Origin: an uncultured Prevotellaceae bacterium
GTDB taxonomy: Bacteria > Bacteroidota > Bacteroidia > Bacteroidales > Bacteroidaceae
Length of the DNA: 64,000 nt
NCBI GenBank assembly: GCA_947167515.1
Contig: CAMVIM010000019.1
Location: 1 to 64,000 of the forward strand
Direction of reading: 5' to 3'
A program made the translations under genes and the position numbers. The notes beneath the pieces were generated by a model, which saw only the letters and a program-made list of their open reading frames with translations, did not search any database and was not told where the DNA came from. Of the stretch, positions 27,770 to 37,260 are shown in pieces (position 1 is the first letter of the stretch; every line of letters begins with the position of its first letter).

Positions 27770-28024
27770 ATGAAAACCATCTACGAAACAAAGGGAACAT
27801 GCTCCAAAGCAATTGAACTGGACGTTGATGATGCAACAGGCATCATCAACTCCGTTCAGTTCATCGGCGGTTGCCCCGGTAACACCATAGGCGTGGCACA
27901 GTTGGTGCGCGGACAAAAAGTGGAAGATGTCATTCAAAAACTCGAAGGCATCACATGCGGTGTGAAGCCCACCAGCTGCCCCGACCAGTTGGCAAAGGCC
28001 TTGCGCCAGACATTCGCCCGATAA
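27770..28024 (+). CDS. TSCPD domain protein (TIGR03905 type)
   Basis: Small stand-alone TSCPD domain, related to the C-terminal domain of class II vitamin-B12-dependent ribonucleotide reductases. Visible features are GGCPGNTIGVAQLVRGQ and the TSCPDQL signature, with Cys residues that may bind metal. Its function as a free domain is unknown. It follows yebC by 20 bases and is probably in the same transcript. Confidence 0.88.
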   Translation: MKTIYETKGTCSKAIELDVDDATGIINSVQFIGGCPGNTIGVAQLVRGQKVEDVIQKLEGITCGVKPTSCPDQLAKALRQTFAR

Positions 28025-28086
28025 ATACAAGATTTCGGAATCATCGCATAGAACGACAGCAATAGAACATCTAAATATAATATATT

Positions 28087-28491
28087 ATGTACGCGCGAAC
28101 ATTAACGCTTTTGGCCATAGCTGCCCTATTGTTTTGCTCTTGCCAAGAAAAAAAGGCTGACTATTTCGAGCGTGAAGCCCAGGAATACACGCAGAAGCAC
28201 TGTCCACAGCAATTGGACGAGTTCACACGCATTGACAGCATCGTCTATGTGAAAGATGATGCGGCTGGCGACTTGAAACTCTACTATTCCCTGACGCTGA
28301 ACGACGAAGCACGCAAGGAAGTGATGAACAAACTGGGAGAATTGGGAGACGAGAATTTGCGTATTGTCCGCAACTCAGTCATCTATGCCAAGCACAAAGA
28401 AGCAGGCGTGAGCTTTACCTACATCTATCATGATGCCACCAAAGGTGACAAGATTGCAGAATATCACTTCACGAAGAAAGACTACGAGTAA
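28087..28491 (+). CDS. Lipoprotein of unknown function
   Basis: 134-residue protein with a lipoprotein signal (LTLLAIAALLFCSC). The mature part has a charged helical start (DYFEREAQEYTQKHCPQQL) and a two-to-four-strand beta region. No family recognised. It may be periplasmic, anchored to the inner or outer membrane. Confidence 0.72.
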   Translation: MYARTLTLLAIAALLFCSCQEKKADYFEREAQEYTQKHCPQQLDEFTRIDSIVYVKDDAAGDLKLYYSLTLNDEARKEVMNKLGELGDENLRIVRNSVIYAKHKEAGVSFTYIYHDATKGDKIAEYHFTKKDYE

Positions 28492-28591
28492 TCGTTGTGT
28501 GTGCGCACACAGTAAAATTGACTTCTGGAGGGGATGTTTAACGTAAATTCTTCTTTTTAATCAACTTTTTCTTCACTTTTTCTTCAAAATA

Positions 28592-28624
28592 TTTGTTTTT
28601 CTTCACCAAAAGGTTGTAACTTTG
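28592..28624 (+). promoter_or_regulatory. Promoter of the small winged-helix gene
   Basis: -33 TTTG (28592-28595), 21-base spacer, -7 TAACTTTG (28617-28624), leaving a leader of about 70 bases. Confidence 0.65.
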
Positions 28625-28701
28625 CATTGGATTTGGGAAAAGATTGTTTGATTCCCTAACCCAGAAAGCAAAATAGTTTAACAAAATTAAGGTTTAAGAT
28701 T

Positions 28702-28914
28702 ATGTTACAGGAAAAAGCCGGAAACATTGCTGGTCTCATTTGGAATGCCCTTGCAGAGGCTGAGTCAGCACAGACATTTAAGCAGATTAAGAAAACCACT
28801 AAACTTGCTGAAAAGGATTTCAACCTCGGTCTTGGTTGGTTGCTCCGTGAGGACAAAGTCAACGCAGTTGAAACTGGTGACGAGAAAGATCCATACGCAT
28901 ACTCTCTCAAGTAA
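28702..28914 (+). CDS. Small winged-helix protein (DUF2582 type)
   Basis: 70-residue protein with a winged helix-turn-helix pattern: helix GNIAGLIWNALAEAE, helix TFKQIKKTTKL, recognition helix EKDFNLGLGWLLREDKV and a short wing. Such proteins may bind DNA or act as protein partners. It has its own promoter and terminator, so it is a single-gene unit, probably well expressed. Confidence 0.85.
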   Translation: MLQEKAGNIAGLIWNALAEAESAQTFKQIKKTTKLAEKDFNLGLGWLLREDKVNAVETGDEKDPYAYSLK

Positions 28915-28934
28915 TTAGTTGCTTCACAACTATA

Positions 28935-28975
28935 AAAATGCGTTGCTTACTTTTGGTAGGCAACGCATTTTTTCG
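28935..28975 (+). terminator. Terminator of the winged-helix gene, overlapping the lepA promoter
   Basis: Stem AAAATGCGTTGC (28935-28946) / GCAACGCATTTT (28960-28971) with a 13-base loop and following T residues. The loop contains the lepA -33 box and the T-tract leads into its -7 box. Confidence 0.8.
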
Positions 28976-28983
28976 TACCTTTG
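28952..28983 (+). promoter_or_regulatory. Promoter of lepA
   Basis: -33 TTTG (28952-28955), 20-base spacer, -7 TACCTTTG (28976-28983). Transcription would start just before the ATG at 29002. Confidence 0.7.
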
Positions 28984-29001
28984 TGCCCAAATTTGTTTTT
29001 C

Positions 29002-30810
29002 ATGAAGAATATACGTAACTTTTGTATCATTGCACATATTGACCACGGAAAGTCAACTCTGGCTGATCGTCTGTTGGAAAAGACCGATACCATCAAGATT
29101 ACACAAGGACAGATGCTTGATGACATGGACTTGGAACAAGAGCGCGGCATCACCATCAAAAGCCATGCCATCCAGATGGAGCATACTTACAATGGTGAGA
29201 AGGAGGAGTATCTGGGACAGAAGTTTGTGCTGAACCTGATTGACACACCGGGACACGTCGATTTCTCCTACGAAGTGAGCCGCTCGATTGCCGCTTGTGA
29301 GGGAGCATTGCTGGTCGTGGATGCCACACAGGGCGTACAGGCACAGACCATTTCAAACCTCTACATGGCGATTGACCACGACCTCGAAATCATTCCCGTC
29401 ATCAACAAGATAGACATGCCAAACGCCATGCCCGAAGAAGTGGCTGACGAGATTATCGACCTGATTGGTTGCGACCTCGAAGACATCATCTACGCCAGCG
29501 GCAAGACAGGCGAAGGCGTGGAAGACATTCTGAATGCAGTGGTGGAACGTATTCCCCATCCTGTAGGCAAAGAAGACGCTCCTCTGCAGGCTCTGATTTT
29601 CGACTCCGTGTTCAACTCCTATCGAGGTGTCATCGCCTATTTCAAAATCATCAATGGCGTGATGCGCCCAGGCGAGAAAGTGCGTTTCATCAACACGAAG
29701 AAGGAATATCTGGCAGAAGAAATCGGCACACTGAAAATGGACATGGTGCCAAAGAAAGAGTTACGAACAGGCGATGTGGGTTACATCGTGACAGGCATCA
29801 AAAATGCCACCGAAGTGAAAGTGGGTGACACTATTACCTCGTTGGTCAACCCCACCACTGAAGCCATCAAGGGCTTTCAGGAAGTGAAGCCTATGGTCTT
29901 TGCCGGCATCTATCCCATCGAGACAGAAGATTACGAGAACCTGCGCACATCGCTGGAGAAACTGCAACTGAACGATGCCTCGCTGACTTTCCAGCATGAG
30001 AGTTCTGCTGCACTGGGCTTCGGCTTCCGTTGCGGATTCCTTGGTCTGCTCCACATGGAGATTGTACAGGAACGCCTCGACCGAGAGTTTGACATGGACG
30101 TCATCACAACCGTGCCAAACGTCAGCTATATGGTGTATGACAAACATGGGGAGGCTCAGGAAGTACACAACCCAAGCGGTATGCCCGACCCAACGCTGAT
30201 AGACCATGTGGAAGAGCCTTACATCCGCGCCACCGTCATCACCACAGCCAACTATATAGGCCCCATCATGACACTCTGTCTGGGCAAACGTGCTGAGCTG
30301 GTGAAGCAGGACTTCATAGCCGGCAACCGCGTGGAGATTGAGTTCCTGATGCCTCTTGGTGAGATTGTGATTGACTTCTACGACAAGCTGAAGAGCGTGT
30401 CGCGCGGCTATGCGTCGTTCGACTACCATCCCGCAGGCTTCCGCGAAAGCAAGCTGGTGAAACTTGACATCCTGCTGAATGGCGAATCGGTGGATGCACT
30501 CTCTACGCTGACCCATGTGGACAATGCCGTGACACTCGGTCGCCGTATGTGCGAACGCTTGAAGGAACTCTTGCCACGCCAACAGTTCGACATTGCCATT
30601 CAAGCCGCCATCGGCGGAAAGATTGTAGCGCGAGAAACCGTGAAACAGGTACGCAAGGATGTGCTCGCCAAGTGCTACGGCGGCGACGTTTCACGCAAGC
30701 GCAAACTGCTCGAAAAACAGAAACGAGGCAAGAAGCGCATGAAGCAGATTGGCAACGTGAGTGTGCCGCAGAAAGCCTTCCTGGCTGTACTGAAACTCGA
30801 TGACGATTAA
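29002..30810 (+). CDS. lepA: Elongation factor 4 (LepA) GTPase
   Basis: Ribosomal GTPase that acts on stalled or mis-translocated ribosomes. G1 (AHIDHGKST), G2 (ERGITIKSH), G3 (DTPGHVDF) and G4 (NKIDMP) motifs are intact, and the LepA-specific C-terminal domain is present ([20 protein letters not shown], ending [17 protein letters not shown]). 602 aa from ATG 29002 is the normal size. An in-frame TTG at 28981 falls in the -7 promoter box and is rejected. Confidence 0.97.
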   Translation: MKNIRNFCIIAHIDHGKSTLADRLLEKTDTIKITQGQMLDDMDLEQERGITIKSHAIQMEHTYNGEKEEYLGQKFVLNLIDTPGHVDFSYEVSRSIAACEGALLVVDATQGVQAQTISNLYMAIDHDLEIIPVINKIDMPNAMPEEVADEIIDLIGCDLEDIIYASGKTGEGVEDILNAVVERIPHPVGKEDAPLQALIFDSVFNSYRGVIAYFKIINGVMRPGEKVRFINTKKEYLAEEIGTLKMDMVPKKELRTGDVGYIVTGIKNATEVKVGDTITSLVNPTTEAIKGFQEVKPMVFAGIYPIETEDYENLRTSLEKLQLNDASLTFQHESSAALGFGFRCGFLGLLHMEIVQERLDREFDMDVITTVPNVSYMVYDKHGEAQEVHNPSGMPDPTLIDHVEEPYIRATVITTANYIGPIMTLCLGKRAELVKQDFIAGNRVEIEFLMPLGEIVIDFYDKLKSVSRGYASFDYHPAGFRESKLVKLDILLNGESVDALSTLTHVDNAVTLGRRMCERLKELLPRQQFDIAIQAAIGGKIVARETVKQVRKDVLAKCYGGDVSRKRKLLEKQKRGKKRMKQIGNVSVPQKAFLAVLKLDDD

Positions 30811-30813
30811 AGA

Positions 30814-30843
30814 GTTAAGGGAGAGAGATTATCCTCCCTTAAC
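30814..30843 (+). terminator. Hairpin after lepA
   Basis: GTTAAGGGAG (30814-30823) / CTCCCTTAAC (30834-30843), a perfect 10-bp stem 3 bases after the lepA stop. There is no T-tract, so termination is uncertain; 3'-end protection is an alternative. Confidence 0.4.
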
Positions 30844-30944
30844 AAAACAACCAAACAGTCTTATTCAAAGTCAAACAGCCTTAACAAACATACTAACGGT
30901 CAAACAACCTTATACTAACGATAACACTTTACTAATTACTGACA

Positions 30945-33900
30945 ATGAAAAAGCTTACACTATTATTCACCCTGATGTCGGTCGCCTTGACTCTCAAAGC
31001 AGACCCCATCACACGTGCCAAGGCCATGCAATTGGCACAGGAATTCATGGTACCAGGCTATCAGATGAGTCTTGCTATCGAAGCGCCGACACGCAGAGCA
31101 GCAGCAGCGACTGCGACAGAAGCGACAGCTCCATACTACGTCATCAGCCGTGGCGAGAACCAAGGCTATGTCATCATTGCCGGCGACGATTGCTTGCCAG
31201 AAGTGCTGGGCTATACCGACCATGGGAATTTCGATGCGTCCAACCTTCCTCCCGCCTTGCAGGAGATGCTGGACACATGGCAGAACATCGTAGAAACAAC
31301 CCAAGCCAATGGCACCAATGTGGCATTGGCAGCTGAGCGAAAGGCAACAAGACGAGCAGCAAGCGGTCGTGTGGATATTGCCCCATTTGTCACATCGCAC
31401 TGGGGGCAAGGTGCACCCTACAACAACAACTGCCCCACCCTCATATCGAGCAGCCGCCGCGCCTTGACGGGCTGTGTGGCCACCGCTGCCAGCCAGATTC
31501 TCTACTACTGGCGCAAAGACCTCCCTGCCACCCTTCAATCGACCACACCCACCTATGGCTATGGCGAGGCTCCCGTCACTCGCAGTGTGCCTAAAGGTAC
31601 ACCGATGAAGTGGGACCTGATGCTCGACCGCTATGGCTCTGAACCACAGGAATTCAAAGATGCCGTGGCCGAGTTTGTCTTTGCCACTGGAGCAGCCACT
31701 TGGCTCACCTACGGCTCTTCCACATCGGGCAACATCGAGAAAATTCCTTACACATTCTCGGCCTACTTTGGCATGAACGGCGGAACGGTACACTACCGTA
31801 ACAATTACTCGCAAGAAGGATGGACACAACTCATCTACAAGGAGTTAGAAGAAGGACGTCCCGTCATGTACACGGGTCAACACCCCGATCAGGGCGGACA
31901 CGCCGTGTTCATCCACGGCTACAATGCCTCCGACGACAAGTTCTACTTCAACTTCGGATGGGACGGTGGAAACGACGGCTACTACACCACCGCAACCACC
32001 GACGGCATGAACGGCTTCAGCGGGTATCAGTCGGCACTGATTGGTGCCTATCCCAAGACAAAGAACTTAGCGGTTGACATCGTGTCCCCACTCCATGTGT
32101 ACACCAATGTTGACAATAGATTTACCATCAAGATAACGAACAACAGCACACTACCATTCTCGGGCATTTACCTTTTTTCCGAGACTTCAGCCACGAAGCC
32201 ATCCGATCTGTCGAAGGCAAAATCGAAGAATACAGACACTGAGATTGCCGTGGACGGAAGCGCCGAAGTGGTCTTGACAGCCAAACCCATCAGAGAACAG
32301 ACCTACTACATCACAGCCACCGATGCCAACCTCAACATTCTGGCCAGGATTCAAGTCACGCCTGAAAAGGCAGAAAGCGACCTCCATCTGAACGCCATCA
32401 CTCTCGATGCCAGTAGCGATACCGAGACATTGGGCAACGAAAACTTTCAGGTCATCTACAACGACCAGTCTAAGGCTTACGCATCCATCGCTAACCACTC
32501 CGACATCGGATACAGCGGTTCTTTCCGCATGGACTTCTACGTCTATGACGAAGAAAAGAAGGAATGGACTCTCAACCTGACGCGCAGCAATCAAATAGAC
32601 ATTGATGCTCATTCTAATGGCATTGCCTCATTCAACATCACATCCGGCTATTTCGAGGCAGGAAAGAAATACATGGCTCACCTGCAAGACCAAACCGTTG
32701 CAACGGATGTGGTTCATATCGGAGCAGACACACCCAACACCCTTCGGTTCATCCTAAAAGGAAATGTCACCATGACGGACGTAAGTTTTGAAGACAACTG
32801 TCTGACCCTTTCAGGCGACTTCGACAACACGGCATTCAACACCAGTGCTTTTGCCAACAAAAGAGCCTACAAGACCGCAACCATCTATGACCTGACACAA
32901 TGCAATGCAGTCAATATGGTGACACAAAGCATCAATCCCAATGCCCTCATCTATGTGGCAGACAACAGCCAAGCCCAAGGCACGAACATCATTCGCGCCG
33001 GCCATTGCGACCTTCTGTCTCTCATTCCAGGATACAGTTTCACACCACGATCCAACTTCACGGCTACAGAGGCTGAAATCCAAATAGGCACAGAACCGCG
33101 CATTTGGTATTGGCTCACAATCCCCTTCACAATGAACGTCCCCGACGGCATCATCGCCCGACAAATCAAAGGACATTCCCAAACCACCATCACTTCCTCC
33201 AACATCGAGACGGTCAAGCAACTTGAAGCCGGCAAGACCTATCTGCTCATGGCATCCTCATCCAACGCACTGACACTGAAAGCCGGCAATGTTACGGTAT
33301 TGGCTCAACCGACTTCCAACACAGACGAAGCCATCGTGGGAACCTATGCCAACACGACCACACCCGAAGGAGCCATGTTGCTCAACTACAGTGAACAGCC
33401 TTACATCCAGCCAGTTGAAGCAGGCAGCGACGTTGAAGGGCTACGTGCGTATTGGTACGATGCCAACACGACCAGACAACTCCGCGCCTACCTTACGAAC
33501 ACCATTGAGACAGCCCACATGGAACTTGCCAAGAGCATAGAGCAAGCCTACGACATGCTGAACCATCAAGGTGACTTGATGTCTGATGAAGACAGAGCCA
33601 CACTTCTGACCAAAATTCACGAAGCAGAACACGAGTTCAGCAACCGCGCAGAAGGAGAAACAACTCTCACTACTGCCACACTCGTCAAGAAATATGCTGC
33701 CCAACTACTGGCGGACGGTGAAGCATTTATCAGAAAAGGGAAGCTCGCCAATGGCTTGGAAGTGGATTTCACCGAAAACATCACCAACCCATCGTTTGAG
33801 GCCACTCGCCCCACTGCCAGAGGTTGGACACTGGGTACCAAAGAGGGCATGAGCACAACTGGAACAGTGCTGCAAGCTAACCTTAACAACGTCAGCCGCA

Positions 33901-34397
33901 CAGTTGGTATTGAAGGAACGAACGTGTTCCGCAGCTATATCGCCGCCGACAATTCATCTGTCAGCATTTCGCAGACAGTGACAGGCCTGACACCCGGACA
34001 CTATCGCCTCCGTGCCATGCTCGGCACCGACATCGACCGCACCGTCACCCTGTTTGCCGACGAAGCCACCACCACCGTCAATGGTCATCCTTTCGGCACC
34101 TACTACTTGACGGAAGCCGTGATAGAGGATGTCACCGTGATGCCCGACGAGAATGAAGAAACAGGCTCCCTCACCATCGGTGTGAAAGAAGGCGACTGGT
34201 ACAAGGCGGACGACTTCCGCCTCACCTACATCGGCACACTGACCGAAGAAGAACAGGCTACGGGCATCTTCGGCATCGCCACAGAAGAAAAAGGCAACCG
34301 CCGCCAAGGCATCTTCACGTTGCAAGGCATCGAAGTGAAGACAGCCCAACAGCCAGGCCTCTACATCATCAACGGCAAAAAGACATACGTGAAATAG
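30945..34397 (+). CDS. C10 family (streptopain-like) cysteine protease with T9SS-type tail
   Basis: Secreted cysteine protease. A signal peptide (MKKLTLLFTLMSVALTLKA) is followed by a Spi/SpeB-type propeptide (YYVISRGENQGYVIIAGDD) and the C10 catalytic domain with Cys177 (TGCVATAASQ), His319 (GGHAVFIHGY) and Trp339 (FNFGWDGGNDGYY). The remaining 800 residues are beta-rich, with a helical stretch near 860-930, a CBM-like domain (FTENITNPSFEATRPTARGW) and a C-terminus FTLQGIEV then GLYIINGKKTYVK resembling a T9SS tail. The propeptide has an Ala/Thr-rich insert (RRAAAATATEATAP). Relatives degrade host or complement proteins; the target here is unknown. Confidence 0.9.
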   Translation: MKKLTLLFTLMSVALTLKADPITRAKAMQLAQEFMVPGYQMSLAIEAPTRRAAAATATEATAPYYVISRGENQGYVIIAGDDCLPEVLGYTDHGNFDASNLPPALQEMLDTWQNIVETTQANGTNVALAAERKATRRAASGRVDIAPFVTSHWGQGAPYNNNCPTLISSSRRALTGCVATAASQILYYWRKDLPATLQSTTPTYGYGEAPVTRSVPKGTPMKWDLMLDRYGSEPQEFKDAVAEFVFATGAATWLTYGSSTSGNIEKIPYTFSAYFGMNGGTVHYRNNYSQEGWTQLIYKELEEGRPVMYTGQHPDQGGHAVFIHGYNASDDKFYFNFGWDGGNDGYYTTATTDGMNGFSGYQSALIGAYPKTKNLAVDIVSPLHVYTNVDNRFTIKITNNSTLPFSGIYLFSETSATKPSDLSKAKSKNTDTEIAVDGSAEVVLTAKPIREQTYYITATDANLNILARIQVTPEKAESDLHLNAITLDASSDTETLGNENFQVIYNDQSKAYASIANHSDIGYSGSFRMDFYVYDEEKKEWTLNLTRSNQIDIDAHSNGIASFNITSGYFEAGKKYMAHLQDQTVATDVVHIGADTPNTLRFILKGNVTMTDVSFEDNCLTLSGDFDNTAFNTSAFANKRAYKTATIYDLTQCNAVNMVTQSINPNALIYVADNSQAQGTNIIRAGHCDLLSLIPGYSFTPRSNFTATEAEIQIGTEPRIWYWLTIPFTMNVPDGIIARQIKGHSQTTITSSNIETVKQLEAGKTYLLMASSSNALTLKAGNVTVLAQPTSNTDEAIVGTYANTTTPEGAMLLNYSEQPYIQPVEAGSDVEGLRAYWYDANTTRQLRAYLTNTIETAHMELAKSIEQAYDMLNHQGDLMSDEDRATLLTKIHEAEHEFSNRAEGETTLTTATLVKKYAAQLLADGEAFIRKGKLANGLEVDFTENITNPSFEATRPTARGWTLGTKEGMSTTGTVLQANLNNVSRTVGIEGTNVFRSYIAADNSSVSISQTVTGLTPGHYRLRAMLGTDIDRTVTLFADEATTTVNGHPFGTYYLTEAVIEDVTVMPDENEETGSLTIGVKEGDWYKADDFRLTYIGTLTEEEQATGIFGIATEEKGNRRQGIFTLQGIEVKTAQQPGLYIINGKKTYVK

Positions 34398-34422
34398 GCC
34401 TTTCTCTCCATTAAAAACAGAC

Positions 34423-34466
34423 AAAAAAGGGTGTTGTTCATCAATCGAACAACACCCTTTTTTTAT
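34423..34466 (+). terminator. Strong terminator after the C10 protease gene
   Basis: Stem AAAAAAGGGTGTTGTTC (34423-34439) / GAACAACACCCTTTTTT (34447-34463) with a 7-base loop and a T-tract. The gap from 34467 to 34718 holds the next promoter and leader. Confidence 0.85.
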
Positions 34467-34548
34467 CTTCTCTTTGCTCTCCGACACACTAAAAACACCT
34501 TAAATCCTTTCTTTTTGCCATGAAAACATGCTAAAAAACATAAAATCC

Positions 34549-34580
34549 TTTGGTTTTTAATTCAGAAAGACCTACCTTTG
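34549..34580 (+). promoter_or_regulatory. Promoter of the lysozyme-fold gene
   Basis: -33 TTTG (34549-34552), 20-base spacer, -7 TACCTTTG (34573-34580), leaving a leader of about 130 bases. Confidence 0.7.
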
Positions 34581-34636
34581 CAGCGGTTTATGTGAAAACC
34601 ATTGAAATATTGAGGGACGAATGGACCTCGTAGCGT

Positions 34637-34683
34637 TTCGTCTGATCGAGAGGATTAAAATTCGTCTGATCGAGAAGATTAAA
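34637..34683 (+). repeat. Tandem 23-bp repeat in a 5' leader
   Basis: TTCGTCTGATCGAGAGG-ATTAAA (34637-34659) is repeated with one change at 34661-34683, separated by one base. It lies between promoter and start codon of the lysozyme-fold gene. Confidence 0.75.
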
Positions 34684-34718
34684 GAAGAAACCCATTAATT
34701 AATAAAAGTAAGAATTGT

Positions 34719-35156
34719 ATGAAAAGATTGTTATTTTTAGCATTGTTGACCACCTCTCTCATGGTGACTGCAAAGTCTGAACCGAAGGTGGATCTTCAAA
34801 AGAAATGGGGCGCTGTCATCAACGCCATTGCTATGGTGGAAAGTCAAGGACAGCCCAACGCCGTATCAAAGAATGGACTCTACGTCGGTTATTTGCAGAT
34901 TTCCGAGATTCTTGTGCGCGAGTGCAACCGCATTGTCGGCTACAAAAAGTACACTTATGCCGACCGCTATGACAAACAAAAGAGCATTGACATGTTCATC
35001 GATTATCAGGAGCATTACAACCCTGACGGCAACATGGAACGTGCCATCCGCCTTTGGAACTCAGGCGACCTCAAATGTATGACACGCAAAGCCCGCACCG
35101 AAGGTTACTACCAGCGCGTCATGTCAAAGTACAACTCAACTGCTGCACTGCAATAA
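34719..35156 (+). CDS. Secreted lysozyme-fold (transglycosylase-like) protein
   Basis: Signal peptide (LLFLALLTTSLMVTAKS), then a small domain resembling soluble lytic transglycosylases: the helix GAVINAIAMVESQGQPNAVS offers a candidate catalytic Glu (Glu41), followed by NGLYVGYLQIS in place of the usual GLMQI turn and ERAIRLWNSGD. It may cleave peptidoglycan in the periplasm. Only 145 aa, so it lacks additional cell-wall binding modules. Activity is inferred from the fold pattern. Confidence 0.72.
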   Translation: MKRLLFLALLTTSLMVTAKSEPKVDLQKKWGAVINAIAMVESQGQPNAVSKNGLYVGYLQISEILVRECNRIVGYKKYTYADRYDKQKSIDMFIDYQEHYNPDGNMERAIRLWNSGDLKCMTRKARTEGYYQRVMSKYNSTAALQ

Positions 35157-35208
35157 GAGAGCGCAAAGGTTGAAACAAGAACTTTGGAAAACTGAATCTG
35201 AAATAAAG

Positions 35209-35256
35209 AAAAGCAAGGCTCCCGAAAGCGTCAAACTTTCGGGAGCCTTGCTTTTG
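35209..35256. terminator. Bidirectional terminator between lysozyme-fold gene and gmk
   Basis: Perfect 18-bp stem AAGCAAGGCTCCCGAAAG / CTTTCGGGAGCCTTGCTT with a 7-base loop, A-rich on one side and T-rich on the other, between convergent genes. Confidence 0.88.
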
Positions 35257-35307
35257 AGGGCATCAATCGTTGAAAAAAGCGTTGGCGTATGCCCGTCCCC
35301 TCTCCGG

Positions 35308-35886
35308 TCAATCGGCAAGGAAATCTTCCACCAAGGCACATGCCTCCACCTGCGCTATTTCGAGATTGTCATTGATGATGACCTCATCGAAATGCTCCGC
35401 CTGGGAGAGTTCGTACTTGGCACGTTCAATGCGTTGTTCAATCACTTCGGGGGCATCCGTTCCACGCCCTTCCAGACGACGGCGCAGTTCTTCCACACTG
35501 GGTGGCTGGATGAAGATGCTGAGCGCACGTTTTCCATAGAGTTTCTTGATGCGCAGTGCGCCTTTCACATCCACATCGAACACGATATTCTCGCCAGCGG
35601 CTAACTGCTTATCAACCTGCGACTTTAGGGTGCCATAGAAGCGGTCGGCATACACTTCCTCATACTCCACAAACTCATCGTTGGCAATCTTTTCCTTGAA
35701 CTCTTCTGGCGTGAGGAAGAAGTATTCCACCCCATCCTTTTCCGTGCCACGTGGGGCACGCGAAGTGGCAGAGATGGAGAAGTGGAGATTCAGATTCTCA
35801 GCACCGCCATCCGCCATGATACCTTTGATAATGGTCGATTTGCCCGAACCCGAAGGGGCGGCAAAAATGATTAGCTTACCTTCCAT
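35308..35886 (-). CDS. gmk: Guanylate kinase
   Basis: Phosphorylates GMP to GDP. P-loop FAAPSGSGKSTIIKG at the N-terminus, GMP-binding SATSRAPRGTEKDGVEYFFL, and the lid region with RRRLEGRGTDAPEVIEQR. 192 aa is standard. It follows yicC by 46 bases on the same strand, a pairing found in many bacteria. Confidence 0.96.
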   Translation of the reverse strand: MEGKLIIFAAPSGSGKSTIIKGIMADGGAENLNLHFSISATSRAPRGTEKDGVEYFFLTPEEFKEKIANDEFVEYEEVYADRFYGTLKSQVDKQLAAGENIVFDVDVKGALRIKKLYGKRALSIFIQPPSVEELRRRLEGRGTDAPEVIEQRIERAKYELSQAEHFDEVIINDNLEIAQVEACALVEDFLAD

Positions 35887-35932
35887 ATTTTCTGTGTTTA
35901 TTTCCAGTTGATTGAGCGGTGGGAGGCTTTCC

Positions 35933-36808
35933 TTACATCACATTGAGCACCTGCTCCTTGATTTGCTCCAGCTCATCTTTCATCTTCACCACAATGTTTT
36001 GCATTTCAGCCTGATTGGATTTGGAACCCGTGGTGTTGATTTCGCGTCCCATTTCCTGAGCGATGAAGCCCAGCTTCTTGCCTTGTCCGTGACCGTCCTG
36101 CATGGTTTCGACAAAGTAGCGGAGGTGGTTGGTAAGACGCTGCTTCTCTTCCGAGATGTCCAATTTTTCGATGTAGTAAATCATCTCCTGCTCCAGACGG
36201 TTCTTGTCGTAATCCACGCCCACCGTCTGCTCCAGCGAATCGACGATGCGCTGACGAATCTTCTCCGTGCGCTCCTTCTCGTATGGCTCAATCGAGGCGA
36301 GCAAGGCTGCGATATTGTCAATCTTCTCCTGAAATTTCTTTGCCAGCGCCAAGCCTTCCTGCTGACGGAATGCAACCAGCTCATCCACAGCCTCTTCCAC
36401 AGCCTGACGAGCTGCTACCCATTCCTCGTCGCTAAGTTCCTCCACCTCGGTGTGAGTGAACACATCCGGCATTCTCAACAGTGTGGCGTACCAGTCCTCC
36501 GGTGCCGGCAGTCCCAATTCCTGCTGCATCTGCTCCACCTGCTGCTTGTAGGCGCGAACCAACGCCATGTTGATGGGCGAGGCAGCCGAAGCCTCATCCT
36601 TCTCCACCCAAAGCACGAAATCGACCTTTCCGCGTTCCAGTTTCTCCTGCACGATTTGGCGCACTTCCATCTCCTTCTCTCGGTAGATGGGAGCGATACG
36701 CACCGTGAGGTCAAAAGCCTTGCTATTCAGCGATTTCACCTCAGCATGAATCTTCTTTCCGTTATACGCCACGACACATTTGCCATAGCCTGTCATTGAT
36801 TGTATCAT
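35933..36808 (-). CDS. YicC/YloC family endoribonuclease
   Basis: Member of the YicC/YloC family, shown in some bacteria to be an endoribonuclease. The conserved start MIQSMTGYGK and EVKSLNSKAFDLTVRI, and the C-terminal KKLGFIAQEMGREINTTGSK are present; the middle is coiled coil. The open frame extends 42 codons upstream, but that part is not conserved and lies above the -7 box TAACTTTG (36833-36840), so ATG 36808 is used. Upstream partner of gmk. Confidence 0.93.
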   Translation of the reverse strand: MIQSMTGYGKCVVAYNGKKIHAEVKSLNSKAFDLTVRIAPIYREKEMEVRQIVQEKLERGKVDFVLWVEKDEASAASPINMALVRAYKQQVEQMQQELGLPAPEDWYATLLRMPDVFTHTEVEELSDEEWVAARQAVEEAVDELVAFRQQEGLALAKKFQEKIDNIAALLASIEPYEKERTEKIRQRIVDSLEQTVGVDYDKNRLEQEMIYYIEKLDISEEKQRLTNHLRYFVETMQDGHGQGKKLGFIAQEMGREINTTGSKSNQAEMQNIVVKMKDELEQIKEQVLNVM

Positions 36809-37000
36809 AAGCCGTTCTGTCTTTTGTGGGGGCAAAGTTACGAATAAAAAACGACATAAGGCATTTTTTGAGAGGATAAGTGTACATTTTTCTGCCGATG
36901 CAACTTTCAAAGCCGCAGGCACACATGAAGACAAGCCACAAATTCTTCATTTCATCGCCTCCGAAAACGCACTGAAAATCTCCCTTGCACCTGTCGCCAA

Positions 37001-37136
37001 ATTGGTCAATATGTACGCACTCGAAGCCTCAAAATCGGTCTGAGTCACACCTGTATCGTCGGTCTGAGTCACACTCCTGTCATAGGTGTGACTCAGACCG
37101 ATTTTTCATTTCTTGCATTATCCTTTTTGTACGATT
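37001..37136 (+). repeat. Dispersed triple-palindrome element, copy C
   Basis: ATTGGTCAATATGTACGC, then GCCTCAAAATC, three 15-bp units at 37037-37051, 37061-37075 and 37085-37099 (9-bp spacers), CGATTTT, and CTTTTTGTACGATT at the end. The first unit GGTCTGAGTCACACC and the third GGTGTGACTCAGACC are exact reverse complements although both differ from the consensus. It sits between divergent yicC and tsaB. Confidence 0.85.
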
Positions 37137-37207
37137 TCCGTCATCAACGCCAAAGTGCGCCCACTGCACAGAAAAAACAACCGAAAGAAAAGAAAAACGG
37201 GTTTGTC

Positions 37208-37239
37208 TTTGGCTTTTCGCCTAAATTGCCGTACCTTTG
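37208..37239 (+). promoter_or_regulatory. Promoter of the tsaB-murA-rseP cluster
   Basis: -33 TTTG (37208-37211), 20-base spacer, -7 TACCTTTG (37232-37239), 22 bases before the tsaB ATG. Confidence 0.7.
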
Positions 37240-37260
37240 CACAAGAAATCAAGAAAGAAA

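Noticed and set aside
29761..30603. 280-residue frame opposite lepA
   Set aside because: Antisense shadow of a conserved GTPase gene.
30852..30912. Three CAAACARYCTTA motifs before the C10 protease gene as a regulator site
   Set aside because: Spacing is irregular (20 and 29 bases) and the region is low complexity, so chance cannot be excluded.
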